From the NCBI GenBank assembly GCA_013398275.1, contig VZSE01009986.1:96400-160399 (forward strand): a stretch of DNA of 64,000 nucleotides, read 5' to 3'. Below, piece by piece: positions 50,801 to 61,198 of the stretch. The notes below the pieces were generated by a model that made no database searches, was not told where the DNA came from, and worked only from the letters and a program-made list of their open reading frames with translations. The stretch is from Promerops cafer. Its lineage: Eukaryota; Chordata; Aves; Passeriformes; Nectariniidae. Made by a program: the position numbers and the translations under genes. The stretch's first letter is position 1, and each line of letters opens with the position of its first letter.

Positions 50801-53800
50801 AACGCTCACTGAAAGGTGAGGACTTTTCATTTACCATGAACTGTATTAAGTTAAACATTTCCTCCTCCAGGGAGTCACTGCCTAAGATATTCTCATTTCT
50901 TCTGACTCCTGTATTTATCCTCACTCTCAGTCTTCAGAAGCTCCAAGGAGATATTCGACTTGCAGAAGGTAACGAGGGCCAGCATCTCCAAATCATCAGA
51001 GAAGCAGAAAACCTCATTCAGGGCAAGAAAGCTGAACTGGAAACACTGAAAGATCAGGTGAGGCTTGGCCTACTAACCCTGGGCTATCCATTTTGTTGGA
51101 ATTGACCTTTGTCTCATAATTATAATCCCAGTCTCTCTGATACACTTTTTCATGTGGGTTTTTTTTCGTGTTTAGCTACAAAAACAAAAGCTTGCACTGA
51201 TTCTTCTGTTAAACTTCTCCACTGTAGATTTCTGCTCAGAAGCAAGAGCTCTTGTTCCTGGAGCAGCAGGTGACTGAAAGAACAGAAGAGCTCCGTGGCC
51301 TTCAGGACTGCATTTCCCAAAGGAAAGGTGACCTCAAAGAAGCTCTTCGAGATGGAGAGGCTGAAGCACATGAAAAGCTTCGCCAAATAAGGGCAAGTTT
51401 CCCAAATGAGTTTTCAGATCCTTACAGCAAAAGACTTGGAGTGCTACAAACATTCCAGGAGGTTTCCATGAAATCAATTTTGCTTTTTGTCCCCTCCCCA
51501 AACCCACTGAGATAGAACATGGAATTTTATGGTTTTGTGTGACTAAAAGCTTGGTCCAGATGCACAAGGAAGAACTCCCCAGTTCCAGTAACTCTTACAG
51601 AATTGGTCTCTTGAGAGCTAAATTACATTAAATATAAGTCTGTGAATGACTTCCTGTTGCTGAGGAGCAGCTGCTGAAGGAAATCAGTGTGATCAGTGTG
51701 TGTAAAACACAACAGAGCTGCCCCAGTCTGTCCCCATCCCCATTTGCACAGAGAGGATCCTGTACTTCCCTGCTGAAATCAAAACCGAGTATCAGGGCTA
51801 ATTATATTTTGTGGTTTATTTTCTTTTGTGAGGGCTTCTTGTCTGGTTTTGTTTTAAGGCCTATTATTCTCTTGAATGGCAATGTTGTGGTAAGATTTGG
51901 AGATCAAAATCTTTGCAGAATTATTACTTTAAATCATCAACAAACAAGGCCTTAACCTAAATATTCTGTATTTTTTGTTTGTTAAACCAAAATACTGATG
52001 ACAGACTGTTAAATAATTTTATAAATATTTAGAACTTCAGTTTAAAGGAAAAACTAATTTAAAATTGCAAAGAAAGGTATTCCTTGTAACACTGATATAT
52101 TCTCACAGGAAATAAAAGTACTTCTGGGAGAGCTTAGTGGTGAGAGGAATGAACTGGATGTCCAGATGAATGAGAGAAGAGCACAGCTTTTGGAGCTAAA
52201 GAAGGATATTAGAAAAGAGGAGGAAAATCTTCAAGGAATACTTGGGCAAATCACCAAGCATAAGATGGGTATGTCCCAGGATTTACTGAGATTTGTGCAG
52301 ATTGGGAAGGAAGTTCTTCTCATCCTAATCCAATAACTGCTTTTTATTTCACCTCACTAGAACTGAAACATGTGCTGGAAATGCTGGAGCTTGAGAAGAA
52401 TGAACTGGAAGGTTTGAAACAACAACATGAGCAGAAGGTCAATGAGCTGGAAAAGACCCAGGTGGCTGTTCTAGAGGTAAGAAATGCTTCTGTGGCTGAT
52501 GCAGAAACTGGGAGCTCTGTGATTTTCTTAAGCCTTGGGTAACAGAGTCCTGATGCTTTTAAATCAATCAGTTTCTAATCTGATTTCAGCTTATCACAGA
52601 AAAGTCTTAAGTCTGCTTAGGCCCTTTAAAATAATGGGATTTTTTGGTGTATGAGGGGGGTGGGGGAGCACAGAAGCTCTTCTGTGGCTGTAGAATGATG
52701 GATGCTGTTTTTTGGGAGCTTCCAGAGTCTTTTTATCTGGATCCTGTGTCCTCACTTCCAAACAATGAGTCTGGAAGGGAGTTTAACTCAGCTGGATGAT
52801 CTCTAGCATTAAAAAGGTCCCCAAGGTACTTGGAACCATTCTGTTGTCACCTTCCTCCATTAAATGCACTCAAATCACTCTGGCTGCAGCTAAGGACGTC
52901 AGTACTCCCTCTGCTTCTGGACCATATAAATGTGGTGCTCACCAAGCCTGTTTTTCCTAGGAGAAGTTAAAACTGGAGAATATTCAGAGATTATTTCAGT
53001 GTCAGCAAGGGGAAGTGGATTGGCAGGAGCAGCTCCTCAGGAAGGACCGTGAGGAGAACGAACTCCTGGGCTCCCAAATGAGAGCTCTGCAAAACAACAT
53101 CGAGGCTCTGACCAGAGAGAAGGAGAAGCTGGAAGAGGACTCCAGGAGTTTGGAGAAGAAGTTGTCACAAACCAAAAGGTGGGGGAATGTCTTTTTTCCT
53201 GCAGAGATCAGAAGGGATGGGGAAGTGTTTGGATGTCTGTTTGTTGTAATTAAAAATACAGCTCTAACTCTGTGGTGCCCAATGATACAGAACAGACATT
53301 TTCTTATGTTCTGTGGAGCTTTTGCTTTAAGCCTCTCTACAGCAGATTTAAAAAATATTCAGCAATGGAGCTGATGAATCAGCAGCATTTGTTATCTCCT
53401 GGCAATGCCATGAGAAGTGTTACAAAAAGTAAAGTGTTGTCCTTGGAACAGGACATTTGTCTTGTTCTGACTGCTCGTGCCACCCCCTTGGGCTCAGAGG
53501 GTTTTACTGACATTTTTTGAGTCCTCACCAAGGATTTCCAACTAACCAAGAATATGAGTCACATTTTACAGAGACTTAACTGCTGCTGAAGACAGCAGCA
53601 GAACTGCACTGTCCAACATGGAAAAAGTGGAATTGGATGTTGAGAACCTGCAGCAGGAGGTGGAGCTACTGAACAAGCAGAAGAAATCACTGAATGCAGA
53701 GATTGTTGCTGTCCAGGAGGATCTTCAAGGTAAAGATCAATTTTTGGGTTTAAGCAGTGATGCATTTTAAGAGAAGTTCTGTTAAAAGACACACTTTAAC

Positions 53801-56800
53801 TGAACTGTATGATATTAAACTTTCAGCATGCTCACATGTCCATAGGCAGAAAGAATTTAACATGTTGAAAAGATGGACATTTCATAAACTGTATTTGTAT
53901 TATACACTCTCTGCTCATGAAAAGAGAAAATTCCTGTGTATTGGTATTTCAAACTGCTGATTGAAAATGTCTTGTCACCAAATACTTTTCTAGGGAAAAA
54001 GGAAGAACTGGAAACACTGAAAGGAGAACTGAATGACTCAAGGCAGCAGCTTCACCTCGTGGAACAGGTTGGTTTTAGTGAAACACATCCTTATGGTCAC
54101 TCTGGGAGTCTGTTGTTGATCCCCACCTGCTCAGGTGGGCACAGCTCAACATCAGAGCCCTGCAGAGCTGAGAGCAGGGATTGCTTTATTGCCTTCTCCT
54201 TGCTGAGTGTGGAGTGGGTTTATTGTTTCTTAGGAAGAAGATAATTTAAAAACAACCAACCAAGCAGCACCTTCTGGCTTTTTATCTGGTGGCTCCTTCT
54301 GTGTAAATTCACTCAGTGGCTGGTTTGAGTGGAAGGAGCCCTGAGTGTGCCAGTGACAAGCTCTGTTCTCTCAAACCCAAACCTTTGGGGCTGGTTCCTC
54401 TTCCCAGCTCCTCCTGCCATGTGCTTTTGTTTTCCATTGCAGGATTTGGAAAACAACTCCAGGCAGCAGGAGGAGCTGCTCAGAGAGCAGGCAGCCCTGA
54501 AGGAGGAGATCCGAGAGTATTTAAGGAAACGCAAGGAATGCCAGGAGAGGCACAAGAAGAGGGAGAACCAACTGCAGCAGCTCCAGAAAAAGATTGAAGA
54601 GAAGGAAACAGAACTCGCCCAACAGGAAGTGGTAACGAGTCCCCTGACTTGCCTCACTTCCTCCTGACCTTAAAAATAATTCAGGCCAAAAAAATTTGGC
54701 GTGTGAGTTTACAAATAATCACAAAAGCACAGATTGGTTTGGCCAAATTTAGCTCAGGTTGGGTGAGAAGTTTCAGCAAAGTGTTACCCAAAAGAAAAAC
54801 TGAGGGAGCTGTTCTGAAAATGAGAGAGGCAAGAAATATTGACAAACATTTTTTGTCAGTAGGGACTGTTAGACTGCAGTTCTTTCCAATTTATTCTGTT
54901 TTTACTTCTCTAATGTCTCCTAGTGATGGTTTTGTTCTCCCTGAGTTGGTGCTCGTTCAAGCTCAGAGTGGGGGGGTTTCTGGCAGGTTCTTCATCGCCT
55001 CAAGCAAAACTCAGAGCGTGAAGGGAAAAAACTGGAAGAATGTGCAGCTAAAGTGAAGGATCAGAAAATCCTGTTGGAAAAGGAGCTAACAGATCAACAG
55101 AAGAAACTGGAGCAGGCAATAGCTAAAGTCAGGCTGGCAGAGGAGAACCTTGGGAAGCTGGAAAAGGAGGAGTCCCGGTGTGCAGCTCTTGAAGAAACCA
55201 TCAGAAAAAGCAGTAAGAGTCATTGCACAAATGGACTGCCACCATCTCTGGGGGCTGAGGATAATGGCACAACAAATATTTTTGTTCATCTTGCTTGCAT
55301 TCTTGGTGTTTGGAAAATATCTGCTGTGTATGAAGTGGGCCAAGATAAGCTTTTGCTAATCAGGATTTTTTTTTAATGTTCATTACAGAACATCAGCTCT
55401 CAGAAAAAGAATTACAGTTACAACAAAAAGACAGAGAAATACAGTGTCTTCAGAAAGAACTGGAGGTCTCCAAGTCTGAGCTAAAGCAACTTCAAGGTCA
55501 GATAGTGTCAGAGAGGAGAGAAGCAGAAAAACAAATTTTGAGTCTGAGAGAAACACAGAAAATGCAAAGGATGGAGTTTGAAAGCAAACTGCAAGTAAGT
55601 CCTTGCTGAGTGGAGAAAGTTTGGGGGTTTGGGTTATTTTAAACAGCAGAATGATGGAATACCCATTTTTGTCATTGGAGGAACAAAGTAATGCAACAAC
55701 TTCCTGATCAGACCTGAGTCAACCACCCTCTGGCATTCCCAGTGCTGCACTACACCCAAGTTACTCCTCTTTCTGCCTTGAAGGAATTGTGGGTTCTCTT
55801 AGCTCATGTCCAGTGCTCCATGTCCAGAACAGCCTTGTTCAGTTACACAGGAAAAGCCCTCAGGACTGGTGTTAGTAACCCAACTGTTCTGTGCTGCAGG
55901 TTAAAACCCAAGACCTGGAAGAGAGACAAAGGGAAATGGAGAGTGCAGCAACCTTGCTTAACCTGGAGGTTGAAAATGAAATTAGGACGGGGTTTAAATC
56001 TTCGTGCTCATCTTCTCCAGACCCGGTGGAAGATTTGGAAGCATCATTTGAAGGAAAGAGGAGTCTGCAGTGTGAGTGTGATTACTCCGAGACTGCTCCC
56101 TTTGCTGCTGCTGACAGACAGCTCCTCTCCTTGGAAGAAAAGTTCAATATTTCCAGAGTCTTCTTACTGGTAAAATGCTTTGAACAAGTAGCTGCTCCTG
56201 GTGCTGTGTTGGTCCCTCTGGCTGAATGTGCCTTTTTTTCCCAAAGGATGAGCAGTGGCGGGGAGAAGCGCTCCGGGAGAAGCTGCAGCAGCACGAGGAC
56301 CGGCTCAAGGTGCCACATCCGTGTCCCTCACATCTCTGGGGCCCCTTCAAAACATGATCTAAACAGCCTGAGGGAGTGGGGTCCTCCTCTAGCTGGGGCA
56401 AATCCACTCTGTAATGACCAGAGAGAGGAGCTTTGGAACAGTAAATGCCTGGCTGTAGCAAGATGAGTAATTTTAATTGGCAGTCAATTGGATGTTGGAA
56501 TATTCCAACAAGGTTCTCTCATTTATATCATCCTGTGGTATACCAGCAACAGGACAGAGGAGTTCAGCACCACCCACAATCACCTTAAGGTCCAGGCTCA
56601 GTTAGAACACGGCCATCAAAACGGAGCTTAATTAAAAATAACTCCCAAACCCACTGCCCCCCTGCTTGTGGTATGAGACTCAACCTTCCAGCCTTCAGGG
56701 CTGACTTTACAGAGTGTTGCCAATGCCCCNNNNNNNNNNNNNNNNNNNNNNNNNNNNNNNNNNNNNNNNNNNNNNNNNNNNNNNNNNNNNNNNNNNNNNN

Positions 56801-57807
56801 NNNNNNNNNNNNNNNNNNNNNNNNNNNNNNNNNNNNNNNNNNNNNNNNNNNNNNNNNNNNNNNNNNNNNNNNNNNNNNNNNNNNNNNNNNNNNNNNNNNN
56901 NNNNNNNNNNNNNNNNNNNNNNNNNNNNNNNNNNNNNNNNNNNNNNNNNNNNNNNNNNNNNNNNNNNNNNNNNNNNNNNNNNNNNNNNNNNNNNNNNNNN
57001 NNNNNNNNNNNNNNNNNNNNNNNNNNNNNNNNNNNNNNNNNNNNNNNNNNNNNNNNNNGGTGTGACCAGCCCCAGGGTGTGACCAGCCCCAGGGTGTGAC
57101 CAGCCCCGGTGTGGCCAGCCCCAGGGTGTGCCCAGCCCCAGGGTGTGGCCAGCCCGGGTGTGGCCAGCCCCGGTGTGACCAGCCCCGGTGTGACCAGCCC
57201 CAGGGTGTGACCAGCCCCAGGGTGTGACCAGCCCCGGTGTGGCCAGCCCCAGGGTGTGGCCAGCCCCGGTGTGGCCAGCCCGGTGTGGCCAGCCCCGGTG
57301 TGACCCTCCCGTGTGTTGCAGGCGCAGCTGCGGCGCTGCCTGGCCAAGCAGGCGGAGGTGCTGCTGCAGGGGAAGCGGCAGACGGCCGGCAGCCTGCACA
57401 GCCTCCAGTGCCAGCTCCAGGTGCTGGATGACCTGGTCAGCAGCACTGCTTCAGAGTCCCTCTTCCTGCCCAGCAGCCCCAGCCTGGGATCGCTTCACGG
57501 TGCTCTGAATGTAACAAAAGCTCAGGTAATATTCTGCTGTGGACCAGGATTCTGATTTGGGGGGTTTGTCATGGTTCTTCTCTCACTGGGAGCTGTTACA
57601 GCCACGTGCTGCCTCTCTCCAGGGCTGGGCAGGGGTTTCTGAAGGTGGTGGTCACACCTTACCCCTGCTCTGGCTGCAGCTGATGTCTTTGGAAAGGCTG
57701 AGCTTTCCTCACAGTGGTTTGGGGGCTTTTTACAGGTCCCCAGCAGGCCGGGAAGTGCGTTGGGATCGCCAGTGCTGCATTCCAGCTCCCAAGGAATCTC
57801 TCGGTGA
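32590..57807 (+). CDS. CNTRL: Centriolin, 41 coding exons
   Basis: Encodes a large coiled-coil protein (about 2290 residues; human 2325) of maternal-centriole subdistal appendages and the midbody ring. Start: MKKGPVRK, as human MKKGSQQK. Coding exons: 32590-32803, 33111-33244, 33748-33878, 35191-35332, 35861-36047, 36144-36337, 37981-38100, 38614-38839, 39299-39408, 39885-40079, 42489-42642, 43066-43286, 43914-44090, 44386-44520, 44614-44759, 45174-45381, 45832-46011, 46262-46441, 46942-47058, 47351-47495, 47961-48100, 48587-48770, 49012-49322, 49506-49714, 49884-50076, 50408-50538, 50675-50815, 50931-51057, 51228-51392, 52109-52268, 52361-52476, 52961-53178, 53572-53729, 53994-54067, 54443-54631, 54987-55212, 55389-55594, 55900-56169, 56247-56309, 57322-57525, 57736-57807. 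Counting the 5' UTR exon as exon 1, coding exons are 2-42. Frame holds throughout except at the exon 17/18 junction, off by one base. Intron 30 has a GC donor. Confidence 0.93.
33111..36047 (+). CDS. CNTRL: CNTRL exons 3-6: leucine-rich repeats
   Basis: Four exons (33111-33244, 33748-33878, 35191-35332, 35861-36047) encode consecutive LRRs: LEVLNLSNNQIEKIEKL, LRELSLSGNRISKIEGI, LQKLNLAGNEIEHIPVW and LRSLNLKQNKVSSL. These are followed by LTSLFLAGNPVASLPHY and a cap ending NHDRQEALERF. They lie at roughly residues 125-270, as in human centriolin, where this domain supports centrosome-related interactions. Confidence 0.92.
36144..47495 (+). CDS. CNTRL: CNTRL exons 7-21: first coiled-coil region
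   Basis: Glu/Lys/Gln/Leu-rich heptads fill these exons. Landmarks shared with human include LTRACQKQYELEQELAFYKI, SPYIGKARYKRNMF, IAKETEEIKDLEQQLT, SMEEIQGLADQQLQEADEEK and LKALEGTVLRINQERAE. The segment spans roughly residues 270-1105. It contains the exon 17/18 frame conflict. Confidence 0.9.
40860..41345. repeat. GC-rich tandem repeat / CpG block in CNTRL intron 11
   Basis: A G+C-dense block in an AT-rich intron. It is built of degenerate repeats such as GGGCCGGGAACGGGAGCGG and GGAGCGGAGCGGGCAGC, with a longer unit beginning CGAATCACAACACAGGA seen on both sides of the gap. The upstream part carries GGCAGGAGCGGGCCCGG twice. It could be a minisatellite or an internal promoter; it contains no supported exon. 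Confidence 0.8.
41075..41139. other. Assembly gap (65 N)
   Basis: Gap inside the GC-rich tandem repeat; both flanks end in repeat units, so true length and copy number are unknown. Confidence 0.99.
44810..45066 (+). mobile_element. CR1 LINE 3'-end fragment in CNTRL intron 16
   Basis: Reads in CR1 sense orientation: AGGAAATGGCCCCAAGTTGT, GGCATTGGAACAGGCTGCCC, AGTGGTGGAGTCACCA, GATGTGGCACTTGGGGACAT and CTCTTCCAACCTAA. It is 5'-truncated and non-coding. It fills over half of a 414-base intron, lying 50 bases after exon 16 and about 110 before exon 17. Confidence 0.92.
45174..45381 (+). CDS. CNTRL: CNTRL exon 17, with a frame conflict at its 3' end
   Basis: Encodes KCPNSADILGKNLTSLQKEF through QARIKQQKQE. 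To join exon 18 (VKAENRQNKSKV) in frame the exon must include GAG up to 45,381. The only good donor, GTGAGA, begins at 45,381, which would end the exon one base earlier and shift the frame. The sequence looks like an ancestral GAG|GTGAGA that has lost one G. Confidence 0.75.
47961..49322 (+). CDS. CNTRL: CNTRL exons 22-24: proline-rich linker
   Basis: Exons 47961-48100, 48587-48770 and 49012-49322 encode a low-coil segment (about residues 1106-1317). Conserved patches are GGGYWYYLPSSQ, STKDSGV, CWVYSPVRNRFYK, SPFVPPPGTVIYTALPDG, VYGPPP, IIHGPPP and IPLGVLHCNVPEH. The repeated Tyr/His-Gly-Pro-Pro-Pro motifs match the human linker. Confidence 0.92.
49506..56309 (+). CDS. CNTRL: CNTRL exons 25-40: second coiled-coil region
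   Basis: Continuous coiled coil with human-like landmarks: ESEVSRLEDTV, DEIECAEKTLLKRRAELREA (human-type core), EELEQRAQETATKLVKAAQQ, KKDIRKEEENLQ, VNELEKTQVAVLEEKLKLEN, and DEQWRGEALREKLQQHEDRL in exon 40. Compared with remembered human centriolin, a segment of roughly 50 residues before exon 39 has no counterpart here. Confidence 0.88.
51228..51392 (+). CDS. CNTRL: CNTRL exon 30, ending at a GC donor
   Basis: Encodes ISAQKQELLFLEQQVTERTE through EAHEKLRQIR. Frame and the next exon (EIKVLLGEL; human IREVKSLLEEL) require the exon to end at AGG followed by GCAAGT. The acceptor is TCTCACAG at 52,108. No GT donor nearby keeps the frame. Confidence 0.85.
56730..57058. other. Assembly gap (329 N)
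   Basis: Gap in CNTRL intron 40 running directly into a GC-rich minisatellite, so the gap is probably collapsed repeat. Confidence 0.99.
57059..57311. repeat. GGTGTGACCAGCCCCAG minisatellite in CNTRL intron 40
   Basis: About sixteen tandem units of 14-17 bases (GGTGTGACCAGCCCCAG with variants GGTGTGGCCAGCCCC and GGTGTGCCCAGCCCCAG). They run from the gap edge to the exon 41 acceptor. The final degenerate unit (GGTGTGACCCTCCC) forms part of the acceptor's pyrimidine tract. Confidence 0.95.
57322..57807 (+). CDS. CNTRL: CNTRL exons 41-42: C terminus
   Basis: Exon 41 (57322-57525) encodes AQLRRCLAKQAEVLLQGKRQ then TAGSLHSLQ, matching human AQLRHCMSKQAEVLIKGKRQ. Exon 42 (57736-57807) encodes VPSRPGSALGSPVLHSSSQG-ISR and stops at TGA 57,805-57,807. 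The last residues do not resemble human. The stop overlaps a donor-like CGGTGAGG, so an alternative longer end cannot be excluded. Confidence 0.8.
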
Positions 57808-58590
57808 GGGCCAGAGGTGAGATGTGGCTTCAGGCCAGTTCCAACCTCCCAGAGACACGAGTGGCTGGAAGGCAGAGGGGCCATGGGACAGCTTCACAGA
57901 CCACGCTGTCCCTTCCCAGTGACAGCATTCCCAGGGCTGGTGTCCCTTCTGCTTTAGGTTTGTGTGTTGTGCAGAAGAGTCTGGGTGAGAGCTGCTGGGA
58001 GCTCTCCTGAGACATGGAGTTACTGCTGCATAAATTGTTGCCATCCCTGGTCTTTCAGGAACTTTTCCAGTTCAACTGTTCAGCCTGGTGGCTGAACCTC
58101 TGGGACAGCTGGTTCCACCCCAGCGTGGTAGAAAAGTGTTCTTTTGTAATGGTTTAAGGTACAAATGTTACTTGAAAAGTGGCTTCACTTTAAAAGCAAA
58201 GCCCAAAGCACATCCACAGCTTGGAGAGGGGCCCTCAGGTGCCACTTCTGAAGAGTTCTCCTACCTCACTGGGTGAGCCTTGTCTGAAAAGGCCTTTGCC
58301 ACCACTCACAAACAGCTGCTGCAAGGCCTGTACTGTGAAGGTTTTGTACAATTGACAACAGGTTTTTATATATATATATGTATATGTTTCTTGGTTTTTA
58401 AAAAAATTATTTTAAATGTGTATTTAAACATGTCCAAACCAACCTCCTATTTAAGTGTTCAGCTAGTGGCCAGTTTCCACTTTAAAGAAACCTTGTTACA
58501 AGGCCTGATCAGTTGCCAAATGCATGGAGGTTTAAAATACAATTATTTTGGATACTTTCTTAAAATAAACTGTTGTGATTGATGCTTTTA
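57808..58590 (+). other. CNTRL: CNTRL 3' UTR
   Basis: Non-coding sequence after the exon 42 stop, becoming AU-rich (TATATA run near 58,365-58,388) toward a canonical poly(A) signal. No open frame with recognisable homology. Confidence 0.65.
58564..58569 (+). terminator. CNTRL: CNTRL poly(A) signal AATAAA
   Basis: Canonical AATAAA about 760 bases after the stop, followed by a GT-rich stretch (TGTTGTGATTG, then TGGGGGTGGTTG) fitting a downstream element. Confidence 0.7.
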
Positions 58591-59249
58591 TCTGGGGGTG
58601 GTTGCAGATTCTTTTCCTTAAAGCTGTTCTCCAGGACACTGATACTGGTACAGCCCTGGACAGTGACAATGCTCGGACTGCTGGGGCTCCTCCTTGCAGG
58701 AACATGTCCAACATTGGCATTTCTGTCCTTGTCCCTCTTCCTGGCTGCTGGGTGAGCACCTCTTCCTCTCCTGAGGCGTGGCTGCATCACTTGTCTGAAC
58801 CAGGTGGATACAGACAATGGCTTCTTAACAAATTTACAATCAACTTAGTCCCTCCTTAGTAGAGGAAAAGCCACTTTGTAAATCTTTCAGGAAGCAGGAC
58901 AAGGCACAGGCCAGAACAGGCCAGTGGCTCTGCAGGGATTGTCCCAGCCCTCCCCACCCTTTTGCAGGGATCAGTCTCAGTCTTGCCCTTTCTCATCCTC
59001 ATTAAAGATAACATTTTTCTGTGCAGCCATTGTCAGAGCTGACTGGGAACAAACATGGCCCAGCCCTGCTTCCCTTAGAGAGCAGCTCTGGAAACCACTG
59101 GCAGATTCCTCTGGGAAGCCCTGTGAAGTCTGTACCAAGCAAGGCTCAGGGTGAAGGCTGAGCACAAATCCCAGCACTGCAAGGAGCTCTCTGCACTCAG
59201 AGGTCCCACCTCAGCACAGAGGGCCAGAGCAAGTAGCACACAGCAGGGA
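58591..59249. other. Spacer between convergent CNTRL and RAB14 ends
   Basis: About 660 bases between the inferred cleavage sites. I see no gene or repeat in it. Confidence 0.6.
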
Positions 59250-61020
59250 GGTTTATCTAGATACAGGTACTTTATTTACAAATATTTAGATTAATAGCAT
59301 TGTTACATCAAATGATGAGTACAGCAGTCCAAACAGATCCTTTCTGTGACAGAAACAGTAAGACCTACTGTAACTTACTCTGGGAGTACAGGTATTGCAC
59401 CTCAACAAGCTGTAGTCATTACAACACTGACTTCACATCAGCAGCAGGTCGTGGTCCCTGGGCAAACCCTGGTGCAGCCTTGGGTTAAGCAGGATGCAGG
59501 AGCTGGAGATCTTGAACATACCCATCTACTGAGGAACAGGAGTTAAAAAAGGACTAACCAGACAAACAAAGGGACAGCACACGAGTTACCCAAATCCTAT
59601 TGTCTGCACATTCCAGTTTTGGCTTTTATTTAACATTGACTGTACAATACTCTGGTACCACTGGTTACTTAGAAGTCTGAACATTGTAGAGTTTTAGTGT
59701 CTAGAGAGGGATTTTCAGACTACTTTGTATTTGAAACGCTGCAGTAAGCCTGAAGTGGGACATTGGATTGTGGTTAAGCACTTACCCCCTTCCATTTTTA
59801 AACCTTGTGATGTTTTCCAAGTGAAGCTGCACAAGGAGCCACAGTGAAACCCCACATTAGTGCAGCAACACCCCCACAGGCAGGGTCACCACGTGACACT
59901 CCCTCACACACAGGCCAGGCTGTGGCACCCCAGGAAGGATGTACTTGAAGGCTTGAAGCAAAACCCTTAAAAAAAACCCCTCACAGAGCACTGTTAAAAA
60001 ATACAAGAGTAGTTAAAAATCCCTAGAGAGCACATGTTGTTCCAACTGTCCAGTTCAGCCTCTGCCCAGTCCCAAAGTTACAGGTACAAAAGCAGGAGGT
60101 GTGCGAGAGCCCGGCCACGGCTGAAGCCCGAGAATGCCAAAGAGAAGCAGGGAGAGCAGTGCTGAGTGCAGAGGGGAGCATTGCACAGTGCAGAATGAGA
60201 GCCACACCCCACTAGTGTTAATGTCTGTGTCCCCAGCACCGTGGGGACCCCGTGAGTGACACCCAGCAGCTGCAGCCCCAGCTGGGCTTTGCTGCCATGG
60301 GGGGACAGAGAGCTCAGACTGTACAAACAGGGGGTTCTTACACACTGCTCTAATGCCAGGCATCATTTTCTTCATTAAAATCATATACACAGGATGTATT
60401 TAACTGTTAGCTCAGTTCCTTCAAATTTTATACATATTTACGTTCTGTTAACAAAGGTAAAGGATAAAAGTGGCAAAAGAATGACGTAAAGCTATTGAGC
60501 ACAAGAATGAACAGATCGCTTCCCTGCGCCACCCCGACCCCAGCACATCCCACAGGGAATTCTTCCAACAAAAGCACATCATTACAGAGCCCCTCGCTAC
60601 CATCGGAAGTCATTTCACAGCAAAAACTCATCCTTTACTACTGACAGCTCGAACAGTTAGGGGTGGGGAAGAAAGGCCAAAGAACCATAAAATAAACCAT
60701 ACAAGACAAAGCCCTGCAAAAGTGTAAAATCAGGAGTCCAGCATCAGTGCTCAGTTTAAATTATGTATCGGTGACACTATCACAAGGACAATCAAGGAAA
60801 AAAAAACTTCTAGATTTACCATGCAGGAGAGGTTTTATTACTCTACTTGCCTTTGATAACCTGATTACATCTAAAGTTGTTTAGCAGTTTAGTACTGTGT
60901 TAAACTTGTCTCAGAGTTTTAATTAAACCCAGTAAGATGTACAGAAGATGGGGAAGCGGTCAAAAGCACCACTCCCTAGAGCCAGAGGTGAGGGGGTCAG
61001 GAGGAGCCACGGAGGGGTCA
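59250..61020 (-). other. RAB14: RAB14 3' UTR
   Basis: About 1.77 kb from the TAG at 61,023-61,021 to the most distal poly(A) signal. No coding potential. A long 3' UTR is usual for RAB14. Internal poly(A) signals suggest shorter forms as well. Confidence 0.7.
59271..59276 (-). terminator. RAB14: RAB14 distal poly(A) signal
   Basis: TTTATT on the plus strand, AATAAA on the minus strand. It is the last such signal before the spacer toward CNTRL. Further minus-strand AATAAA motifs lie at 59,625-59,630 and 60,834-60,839. Confidence 0.6.
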
Positions 61021-61198
61021 CTAGCAGCCACAGCCTTCTCTCTGGGGCTGGGGTTCGCTCGTTAGCCGCCCCCCCTGCGGGGCTGACGGTTTGTGCTGCA
61101 CGCCCGACTCGGCCGCGTTCAGGTCCAGGCTTCCGTCTTGGATGTTCTGGTAGATTTTCTTGGCAGCCTCCAGGAACGCGTCCTCCACGTTCTCTCCA
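61021..61198 (-). CDS. RAB14: RAB14 last exon: hypervariable tail and prenylation motif
   Basis: Codes GENVEDAFLEAAKKIYQNIQ, DGSLDLNAAESGVQHKPSAP and the tail ending QREGCGC before TAG. It is GC-rich relative to the rest of the gene. Confidence 0.96.

Noticed and set aside
57059..57311. Tandem array considered as CRISPR-like
   Set aside because: Units are contiguous with no unique spacers, in a vertebrate intron; it is a minisatellite.
56628..57446. 272-codon minus-strand frame with a Gly-Trp-Ser/Ala-His-like repeat
   Set aside because: It is the antisense translation of the intron 40 minisatellite plus N bases.
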